Source: Betaproteobacteria bacterium (GTDB lineage: Bacteria; Pseudomonadota; Gammaproteobacteria; Burkholderiales; Rhodocyclaceae). From it: DNA of 52,073 bases. This document shows, piece after piece, positions 45,788 to 52,073 of this stretch (within the stretch, counting starts at the first letter, position 1; each line of letters starts with the position of its first letter). The stretch lies in NCBI GenBank assembly GCA_016194935.1, contig JACQAO010000013.1, positions 1-52,073 of the forward strand. The letters are read 5' to 3'. A model generated the notes under the pieces. That model was not told the DNA's origin, made no database searches, and saw only the letters and a program-made list of their open reading frames with translations. Position numbers and translations under genes: made by a program.

Positions 45788-48682
45788 TCAGCCGCAGCTT
45801 CCCACCGCGCCGCAGGCGCTGCAAAAATCGCAGCCGTCCTTGCGGATCACCGTGAAGTTGCCGCACTCGGCACACAGCGCGCCCTGCATGATTTTGGCGC
45901 CGCCTTTTTCATGCGGGGTTTCCAGGATGCCCATCTCACGCGTCGGGTAGCCGCTTTCGTCGAGGATGCCGAGCATGGCGTAGCGGTGCATGATCAGCCG
46001 CGCGATGTAGGCTACGGTGGACGGCCAGTTCTGCTGGCGGCGGGTGCCGGGGACGAAGGCCATGAAATCGCCCAGCGGTTCCGGGTAGTTGAGCAGCTTG
46101 CGCAGCTTCATGCCGATCCAGGCCGGATCCATCACCCGCATGTCCAGCGACAGCAGCTTGGTCAGGCCGTCCAGGGCGCGCGGGTAGTTGCCCGACAACC
46201 ACACCGAATAGGGTCGCGTAACGCCGTCGGGCAGGGTGATTTCCTTGAGACCGAGCACGAACTCCTCGCCGGAGGCGGGGTTGTTGATGTCCACCGTCCA
46301 CGACAGGGTGCCGTCGGTGCCGGTTTTCGGCTCGTCGCGGCTGAACATGGTGTCGATCACCGGCGTCGGGTCGTCGCCTTCAAAGGCGCCGATCTGCTCG
46401 CAGCGGTAGCGGATCACCTGGGCCACGGCGGCGACCACGCCCGGCATCAGCTTCTGTTCGCCGTGCGGCGGGAAGTGCATGGTGAAGGGTTCGTCGCCGA
46501 TGGTTTTAGCCAGCATGTCGAGTTTCAGTTTCAGCCAGCCGCGGTCATTGGCGCGCATGTCCATCGACAGGGTCTTGGCGACGGCGCCGAGGCCGCGCGG
46601 CTGTTCCGAGCCGTTGACCCAGACCTCGAAAGGCACCTTCTTGCCGTTGGCGATGTGGCCGACGAATAGCGCGAACTCGCCGTGCGGGGTTTCGATCATA
46701 TAGGTCCACGCGGCATTGCCGTCGGTCAGGCGCGGACGGCCCGGCCAGCGCAGCGAGGCCAGCACCGGCGCCGGCAGCGAGCCGATCGACAGGCGGCGGT
46801 TGGCGCCGTTGATGACCACATCCTGGGGCTGCTTCTTCTCCGTCGCCTTGCTGTCGGTAACCGACAGCACGCTGCCCAGCACGGCGTTTGGCCGGTAGGT
46901 GGCGAGTCCCTTCAGGCCGGCTTTCCAGGCGGCCATGTAGAGATTTTCGAACTCGGCGTAGGGATAGTCCTCCGGCACATTTACTGTCTTCGAAATCGAG
47001 GTGTCGACATACGGCGCCACTGCGGCGACCATGTCCTTGTGAGCCTCGGCGGAAATTTCCAGGGCGGTGACGAAGTATTCCGGCAGTTTCGTTACGTCGC
47101 CGCCGGCGTGCTTGTAGTAACGCCAGGCGTAGTCTTCAACCGCATATTCCTTGAAGGTGCCGTCGGCCATGCGCTTCTTGCGGGTGTAGGTCCACGAGAA
47201 AGGCGGCTCGATGCCGTTGCTGGCGTTGTCGGCGAAGGCCAGCGAGATGGTGCCGGTGGGTGCGATTGACAGCAGGTGCGAATTGCGGATGCCGTGCTTG
47301 CGGATCTGCTCCTTGATATCGTTGGGCAGGCGCGAGGCGAAGCTGCCTCCAGCCAGATACATGTCGGCGTTGAACAGCGGGAAAGCGCCGCGTTCCTTGG
47401 CCAGCTCGACCGAGGCGAGATAAGAGCGGTCGCGCATGAACTCGGAAATTTTTGTCGCCGTGGCGCGCGCCTCGACCGTGTCGTAACGCTGCCGCAGCAT
47501 GATCAAGGCATTGCCCAGGCCGGTAAAACCCAAGCCGACGCGGCGCTTGGCGCGCGCTTCGGCGAGTTGCTGTTCGAGCGGCCAGTGAGTGGCGTCGAGT
47601 ACGTCGTCGAGCATGCGCACCGAGGTTTCGACCACCTTGCCGAAGGCGGTGTAATCGAAGCTGGCCTGCTCGGTGAACGGCGCATGGACGAACAGCGTCA
47701 GGTTGATCGAGCCCAGGCAGCAGCAGCCGTAGGGCGGCAGAGGTTGTTCGGCGCAGGGATTGGTGGCCTCGATGGCCTCGCAGTAATACAGGTTGTTGTC
47801 GCGGTTCATGCGGTCGAGGAACAGGATGCCCGGCTCGGCGTGGTCGTAGGTCGAGCGCATGATCTGCTCCCACAGCTCGCGCGCCTTGGGCTTGCGGTAG
47901 ACCCACTGCCCATCGTCACGCTGGTAGGCGCCGGCAGCCTTGATGTCAGCGGAAGGCTGGGCCTTGTGCGCCAACTCGACCTCGCTGTCGTTTTCCACGG
48001 CGCGCATGAATTCATCGGTGACGCCCACCGAAATATTGAAGTTGGTGAGATCGCCCTTGTCTTTTGCGTGGATGAATTCCTCGATATCCGGATGGTCGCA
48101 ACGCAGTACCCCCATCTGCGCGCCGCGCCGGCTGCCGGCGGATTCTACGGTCTCGCAGGAGCGGTCGAACACCCGCATATAGGAGACCGGGCCGGAAGCG
48201 CGCGATTGCGTGCCTTTGACATGCGCGCCGATCGGGCGGATGGAGGAGAAGTCGTAACCGACGCCGCCGCCGCGCCGCATGGTTTCGGCGGCCTGCTGCA
48301 AAGCGGTATAGATGCCGGGGCGTCCGTCCACCACCTCGGAGATTGAATCGCCGACCGGCTGCACGAAACAGTTGATCAGCGTGGCGCACAAATCGGTGCC
48401 GGCGGCGGAGTTGATGCGGCCGGCGGGGACAAAACCATTTTCCTGTGCTTCGAGGAAACGCGCCTCCCAATATGCGCGTTTGTCTTCAGCCTCGACCGAG
48501 GCCAGGGCGCGGGCCACGCGCAGTCGGACTTCGGCGATATTCGTTTCGTTGCCTTTGGCATATTTTTCGATCAGCACCAGGCCTGAAATTTCCTGTGGCG
48601 TGGGTTGTGCAGCAGCTTGGTTAAGCGAGTTAGCGACTTGATTTAAAACAGCTTCACCGGGGGCCAGCGTGTTTGTTTTCAT
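45788..48682 (-). CDS. nrdJ: Adenosylcobalamin-dependent ribonucleoside-diphosphate reductase (class II)
   Basis: 964 residues. The ten-stranded barrel is recognisable from [12 protein letters not shown]...[28 protein letters not shown], and the active-site loop [22 protein letters not shown] carrying the radical Cys and Glu. A C-terminal extension (about 640-900) has two repeated TSCPD-like segments ([13 protein letters not shown] and [14 protein letters not shown]) and ends in a zinc-ribbon-like [22 protein letters not shown]. It reduces nucleotides without oxygen and needs B12. No class I nrdAB is in the window. Control by NrdR is indicated upstream. No cobalamin riboswitch was seen. Confidence 0.96.
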   Translation of the reverse strand: MKTNTLAPGEAVLNQVANSLNQAAAQPTPQEISGLVLIEKYAKGNETNIAEVRLRVARALASVEAEDKRAYWEARFLEAQENGFVPAGRINSAAGTDLCATLINCFVQPVGDSISEVVDGRPGIYTALQQAAETMRRGGGVGYDFSSIRPIGAHVKGTQSRASGPVSYMRVFDRSCETVESAGSRRGAQMGVLRCDHPDIEEFIHAKDKGDLTNFNISVGVTDEFMRAVENDSEVELAHKAQPSADIKAAGAYQRDDGQWVYRKPKARELWEQIMRSTYDHAEPGILFLDRMNRDNNLYYCEAIEATNPCAEQPLPPYGCCCLGSINLTLFVHAPFTEQASFDYTAFGKVVETSVRMLDDVLDATHWPLEQQLAEARAKRRVGLGFTGLGNALIMLRQRYDTVEARATATKISEFMRDRSYLASVELAKERGAFPLFNADMYLAGGSFASRLPNDIKEQIRKHGIRNSHLLSIAPTGTISLAFADNASNGIEPPFSWTYTRKKRMADGTFKEYAVEDYAWRYYKHAGGDVTKLPEYFVTALEISAEAHKDMVAAVAPYVDTSISKTVNVPEDYPYAEFENLYMAAWKAGLKGLATYRPNAVLGSVLSVTDSKATEKKQPQDVVINGANRRLSIGSLPAPVLASLRWPGRPRLTDGNAAWTYMIETPHGEFALFVGHIANGKKVPFEVWVNGSEQPRGLGAVAKTLSMDMRANDRGWLKLKLDMLAKTIGDEPFTMHFPPHGEQKLMPGVVAAVAQVIRYRCEQIGAFEGDDPTPVIDTMFSRDEPKTGTDGTLSWTVDINNPASGEEFVLGLKEITLPDGVTRPYSVWLSGNYPRALDGLTKLLSLDMRVMDPAWIGMKLRKLLNYPEPLGDFMAFVPGTRRQQNWPSTVAYIARLIMHRYAMLGILDESGYPTREMGILETPHEKGGAKIMQGALCAECGNFTVIRKDGCDFCSACGAVGSCG

Positions 48683-48778
48683 AAATTATCTCCGGGAAAG
48701 GAATGCGATCCGAAGGCAGAGCATACCTGCGCCCGGTTTAGAAGAAAAGCGAAAAATTTGCGTTCCTTTGAAATCAAA

Positions 48779-48808
48779 TAAATACAAATTTTTCTAGTAG
48801 CAGAGCAA
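48779..48808 (-). promoter_or_regulatory. Probable nrdJ promoter
   Basis: On the minus strand TTGCTC (48803-48808) and TATTTA (48779-48784) are 18 bp apart, about 97 bp upstream of the nrdJ start. The degenerate NrdR box lies in the spacer. By-eye call. Confidence 0.4.
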
Positions 48809-48832
48809 GCCGCATGCCACTATATATAGTAG
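48785..48832 (-). promoter_or_regulatory. NrdR-box pair upstream of nrdJ
   Basis: CCACTATATATAGTAG (48817-48832) contains the 12-bp palindrome ACTATATATAGT and matches the NrdR consensus ACACWATATATWGTGT at 12-13 of 16 positions. A weaker copy ending CTAGTAG lies at 48785-48800. The two are 32 bp apart, three helical turns, the usual NrdR spacing. NrdR represses ribonucleotide reductase genes. Confidence 0.78.
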
Positions 48833-48865
48833 GTAAAAATTGAGGAAAAATGGCTAAAATTCAGG

Positions 48866-50068
48866 CTATTGCATCAAGGCAGCGGTATGCCGGGCGATCA
48901 TCCATTCCTCGTTGGTCGGCAGGACCAGCACGGCAACCTTGCTGGCCGCTGTGGAAATGCAATTGGCATTGACGGCATTGGCCGCGAGATCCAGTTCAAT
49001 GCCCAGCCAGCCTGATGCCGCACACACCGCCTGGCGTATCGGCGCGGCGCGTTCGCCGATGCCGGCGGTGAACACCAGCGCATCCAGTCCACCCAAAGCG
49101 GCGGCCAGCGAGCCGAGTTCGCGCACGATGCGATAGCAGAACATATCCACTGCTTGATGCGCCGCAGACTGGTCGGAGGCGAGCAGCACACGCATGTCCT
49201 GGGATATGCCGGAGACGCCGAGCAGCCCGGACTCCTGGTACAGGAGTTTGCTCAGCGCCTTGGCGTCCATGCCGTGGTAGTCCATCAGATACAGCAGCAC
49301 GCCGGGATCGAGGCTGCCGCAACGTGTCCCCATCATCAGTCCGTCAACAGCGGTGAACCCCATGGTGGTGGCGATGCTCTGGCGGTCCTGCATTGCGCAC
49401 ATGCTGGCGCCGTTGCCGAGATGCGCCACGATGACCCGGCCATGCGCGCGCGCCTGATCCAGATGCGCGGGCAGCGCCTCGGCGATGTATTCGTAGGAGA
49501 GTCCGTGGAAACCGTAGCGGCGCACTCCCTGCGCTGTGATGGCGCGGGGCAGCGCGAACTGTTGCGCGACCTCCGGCTGGCTGCGATGAAAGGCGGTATC
49601 GAAGCAGGCCACCTGCGGCACTTTGGGCAGGCGCTGGCGCATGGCGGCAATGCCGGCCAGGTTGTGCGGCTGGTGCAGCGGCGCGAGCGGAATAAAACGT
49701 TGTAGCGTCTCGATAATTTCAGTGTTGAGCAGCACCGGTCGGGAGAACTTCTCCGCGCCATGCACCACCCGGTGGCCGACGCCGACGATGTTCCAATTCA
49801 TCTCGCGGGAAAGCAGCCACTCCACCAGAAACTCCAGCGCGGCGTGGTGGTGTTGCGCCAGCGTTCCCGACAACGGAATCGCAATATCATCCAAAGAACG
49901 GCCCGCGTCATCGCTGGTGGTGAGACGCACGCCCTTTGCGTCGGCCACGCCGATGCCGTCAATCAACCCGGACAGCAGCGGTCGTCGTGCTATCTGCGGC
50001 GCGTGCTGGAACAGTGCGAACTTGATGCTGGACGAACCAGCGTTGAGGACCAGCAGTGCATCGTTCAT
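48866..50068 (-). CDS. ackA: Acetate kinase
   Basis: 400 residues, the usual length. LVLNAGSSSIKFALFQ at the N-terminus, GHRVVHGAEKF, CFDTAFHRSQPEVAQQFALP, the ATP-binding IVAHLGNGASMCAMQDRQS, MGTRCGSLDPGVLLYL and FTAGIGERAAPIRQAVC are all present. It interconverts acetate and acetyl phosphate with ATP, for fermentation or acetate activation together with Pta. No pta gene is adjacent in the window. It is a single minus-strand gene whose end lies downstream of the nrdJ control region. Confidence 0.98.
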   Translation of the reverse strand: MNDALLVLNAGSSSIKFALFQHAPQIARRPLLSGLIDGIGVADAKGVRLTTSDDAGRSLDDIAIPLSGTLAQHHHAALEFLVEWLLSREMNWNIVGVGHRVVHGAEKFSRPVLLNTEIIETLQRFIPLAPLHQPHNLAGIAAMRQRLPKVPQVACFDTAFHRSQPEVAQQFALPRAITAQGVRRYGFHGLSYEYIAEALPAHLDQARAHGRVIVAHLGNGASMCAMQDRQSIATTMGFTAVDGLMMGTRCGSLDPGVLLYLMDYHGMDAKALSKLLYQESGLLGVSGISQDMRVLLASDQSAAHQAVDMFCYRIVRELGSLAAALGGLDALVFTAGIGERAAPIRQAVCAASGWLGIELDLAANAVNANCISTAASKVAVLVLPTNEEWMIARHTAALMQ

Positions 50069-50386
50069 CTGCGATTTTCTTTCTGCGTTTGAGGTGCGTC
50101 ATTATCACTGTAGTGACGGCAGATGTGGCGCGCGTCCTTGCCGAAACCAAAGGCGCCGCCACACCCGGGATACCGGGGCGGATGGCCATTCCGTTAGCAA
50201 TTCTCCGCGCTCTTGGTGCGGGGTTGTTTATTTTTAAACTATTCAGATGGCATTACATTTGATTACATTTGCATACATTCGCCTGCGATTTTTTGGTTTT
50301 ATTATACCGAGGCTGTAGCAGTCGCCACAGTCATCATGATGTGCTGCGGTAACGACTGTTTTTCCTATCATTGAACGGGAGATACC
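50069..50386 (+). promoter_or_regulatory. ackA / CHRD gene control region with three 10-bp tandem repeats
   Basis: 318 bp without a gene. At 50252-50281 three 10-bp repeats follow each other without gap: ATTACATTTG, ATTACATTTG, CATACATTCG. They lie about 20 bp upstream of a TATTAT at 50300-50305 that lacks a good -35 box, the layout of an activator-dependent promoter. GGGAGA precedes the CHRD gene. Exact 10-bp phasing resembles OmpR/PhoB-type direct-repeat sites. The regulator is unknown. Confidence 0.5.
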
Positions 50387-51889
50387 ATGAATGGAATTTT
50401 AAAATACGCTGCCGTGGCGTTGGCCTTGAGCGGTTTGCTATCAGCGTGTAGCGGCTCTTCAAGTAGTGCAGATCCGGCAGTACTCAGCGCCACGCTCACC
50501 CCAACCCAGGAAAATCCGCCGGTGTTATCCAGCGCATCGGGCAGCGCAACGTTCAGTTTTTTCGAGGCAAGCGGGGAGCTTATGGGTAGCGTCACCACCT
50601 CGGGCGTTGCCGCCAACGCAGCGCACATTCACAGCGGCGCGGCGGGCGTCAATGGCCCCATCATTATTACGCTTAACGGGACCGCCACCTTGAGCGACCC
50701 GAGCATTGTTGTCTGGAATGTACCTGCGCAGACAATCTTGACTGCCGAGCAGAGCGCAGCTTTGTTGGCGGGTAATCTCTACGTCAATGTGCATAGCATG
50801 GCGTTCCCCGGTGGCCAGATTCGCGGACAGATCGGACAGGAAGTACGTAGCGCGATCATGACCGGCACCCAGGAAAACCCACCTGTCGTAACCAGCGCAA
50901 CAGGTAATGGTATCGTTTCCGTTGATCCCAAAACGCGCGCCCTCACCGCCCGCCTGGTGACGAGCGGGGTTGTCGGTACTGCCGCACATATCCATGCCGG
51001 GGCCATTGGCGTTAACGGTGCTGTTTCGGTGGCGCTGACGGAGACCGCACCCGGCAGCGGTATCTGGGTGGCGCCCGCTGGCACATTATTGAGTGAGGCG
51101 TTGTATACCAGCTACAAGGCGGGTGGCTTGTACTTTAATGTGCACAGTGCTGCCAATGCAGGCGGCGAAATTCGCGGTCAGATCGGCCTGGATGTTACAG
51201 ATGTCGCCATGAGCGGGGCGCAAGAAGTGCCGCCTGTCACCGGCGGCGGAAGCGCTAGCGCACGGGTCATTGTTAATCCAATCACGCGCGAACTCAGCGG
51301 AACCATCACCGCCAACGGCGTTGTCGCCACTGCAGCACATCTTCACAGCGGCGTGTTCGGCGTCAACGCTCCGGTGCTTGTTTCGGCTGCGCAGGCTACA
51401 GCAGGCAGCGCGACCTGGAATCTGGCCCCAACAACACTCACCGCTGATCAATACCGTGCTTTGTTGTTTGGCGATATGTATACCAACATGCACAGCGCCG
51501 CATTTCCCGGAGGGGAGGCGCGTGGCCAAGTTGGTAAAGTCATCCGCACTGCTAATCTGTCCGCTGCACAGGAAGTGCCGCCCAGCACCTCGACTGCGAC
51601 GGGGCGCGGACGTATCGAACTGGATCCGGTGACGCTAGGGTTAACGGTCGCGCTGACCACAAGCGGTGTGACTGGTACGGCGGCGCATATTCACACGGGC
51701 GCGAGTGGTGCCAACGGCTCTGTCCTGGTCCCTCTGGTGCAAGGGCCAACCAACACCTGGACGGCTGCGGCAACGACACTCACCGCCGCGCAGGCGGCGA
51801 CGCTGGCCGCAGGCGGGATGTATTTCAACGTGCACAGCGCCGCATTTCCCGGCGGCGAAATTCGCGCCCAGATTACCGGGCTCGATTAG
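50387..51889 (+). CDS. Lipoprotein with four CHRD domains
   Basis: 500 residues. Signal peptide with lipobox LLSAC (C21), then a Ser-rich linker. Four tandem CHRD domains of about 117-121 residues begin near TQENPP at 40, TQENPP at 161, AQEVPP at 278 and AQEVPP at 394. Each has the AAHIH(S/A/T)G motif and ends in (Y/F)xNxHSxxxPGGEIRGQ. CHRD domains, named from chordin, are found in many bacterial exported proteins; binding or catalytic role is unknown. The conserved histidines could bind metal, which is inference. It ends just before a terminator and a group II intron. Confidence 0.95.
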   Translation: MNGILKYAAVALALSGLLSACSGSSSSADPAVLSATLTPTQENPPVLSSASGSATFSFFEASGELMGSVTTSGVAANAAHIHSGAAGVNGPIIITLNGTATLSDPSIVVWNVPAQTILTAEQSAALLAGNLYVNVHSMAFPGGQIRGQIGQEVRSAIMTGTQENPPVVTSATGNGIVSVDPKTRALTARLVTSGVVGTAAHIHAGAIGVNGAVSVALTETAPGSGIWVAPAGTLLSEALYTSYKAGGLYFNVHSAANAGGEIRGQIGLDVTDVAMSGAQEVPPVTGGGSASARVIVNPITRELSGTITANGVVATAAHLHSGVFGVNAPVLVSAAQATAGSATWNLAPTTLTADQYRALLFGDMYTNMHSAAFPGGEARGQVGKVIRTANLSAAQEVPPSTSTATGRGRIELDPVTLGLTVALTTSGVTGTAAHIHTGASGANGSVLVPLVQGPTNTWTAAATTLTAAQAATLAAGGMYFNVHSAAFPGGEIRAQITGLD

Positions 51890-51908
51890 ACGTCCTCACG
51901 GGACACAG

Positions 51909-51932
51909 ACGCCCGCTACGGCGGGCGTTTTT
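51909..51932 (+). terminator. Intrinsic terminator of the CHRD gene
   Basis: ACGCCCGC, loop TACG, GCGGGCGT, then TTTTT: an 8-bp perfect stem. It lies 20 nt after the CHRD stop codon and ends five bases before the group II intron boundary. Confidence 0.93.
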
Positions 51933-51936
51933 ATTG

Positions 51937-52073
51937 GTGCGCCCGGCAGGGCGCACTCACTTGGAGGTGAAAGTCCTCTACTCGCCCGACAAGGGGAAGA
52001 GTTAGCCGAACGGCAAGGGTGTCGCGGGTGACTGGGAATCTGGAGGAAGCTGAAGGCAAAGCGCTGGCTTGAC
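51937..52073 (+). mobile_element. 5' end of a group II intron (truncated by the window)
   Basis: The segment begins with the conserved 5' splice sequence GTGCG and folds at once: GTGCGCCC pairs with GGGCGCAC around GGCA. It continues with TTGGAGGTGAAAGTCCTC, the domain I hairpin common in bacterial group II introns, and further structured sequence to the edge. No maturase frame fits in the remaining bases. Its placement directly after a terminator hairpin is typical of class C (IIC) introns. The downstream part is outside the window. Confidence 0.78.

Noticed and set aside
48683..48865. Cobalamin riboswitch before the B12-dependent reductase
   Set aside because: The gap is 183 nt, AT-rich, and I see no B12-box or multi-stem core; the NrdR-box pair explains control.

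Overview
This is a 52 kb stretch of a betaproteobacterial chromosome. The gene order matches what is usual in that class: thrS-infC-rpmI-rplT-pheS-pheT-ihfA-merR followed by tRNA-Pro; valS-holC-pepA divergent from lptF-lptG; an ECF sigma/DUF3619/DUF3106/RDD block divergent from ilvI-ilvH-ilvC-psd-pssA-leuA. A TusA-DsrE2 pair and a B12-dependent ribonucleotide reductase suggest a sulfur-metabolising, possibly microaerobic or facultative member of the Nitrosomonadales (Sulfuricella/Gallionella-like). The species is not identified; this placement is an inference from gene content only.

Layout. 1-1500: the end of an unrecognised gene, a hypothetical gene, a RelE/RelB-type toxin-antitoxin pair with its own palindromic operator, and tRNA-Pro. 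1586-9157 (minus strand): the translation operon thrS, infC (AUC start), rpmI, rplT, pheS, pheT, ihfA and a MerR regulator, with an intrinsic terminator-like hairpin just before pheS. 9371-10482: GIY-YIG protein, small hypothetical, Hsp15 and tRNA-Thr. 10569-17954: a NarL-type two-component pair whose kinase carries a degenerate receiver, a diguanylate cyclase, and the dTDP-L-rhamnose genes rfbBACD translationally chained to the cyclase. 17976-19117: a sigma-28-like promoter before a small YjfB-type motility protein, then an MBL-fold hydrolase. 19192-23293: small lipoprotein, TusA, DsrE2, a FadL-type porin and an unknown exported protein. 23322-30836: valS, a small hypothetical, holC, pepA, lptF, lptG. 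30849-39261: the RDD/DUF3106/DUF3619/ECF sigma block and the branched-chain amino acid plus phosphatidylethanolamine genes.

39301-45756 is the accessory part: a TrhO-like rhodanese whose stop codon lies in the arm of a 273-bp element with perfect 32-bp terminal inverted repeats, a MarR/GST divergent pair with two matching operators around a good promoter, a PLP aminotransferase with an apparent internal deletion, and a LysE exporter with a MocR-type regulator. 45788-52073: class II ribonucleotide reductase behind an NrdR-box pair, acetate kinase, a lipoprotein of four CHRD domains preceded by three 10-bp tandem repeats, an intrinsic terminator, and directly after it the 5' end of a group II intron that runs off the window.

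Most of the window is core metabolism. I do not see a clearly new defence or biosynthetic system. The most interesting signals are the inverted-repeat element at 40014-40286, the terminator-associated group II intron, the sigma-28 promoter, the NrdR and MarR operators, the CUG-start sigma factor, the damaged aminotransferase and the TusA/DsrE2/FadL/unknown exported protein cluster.
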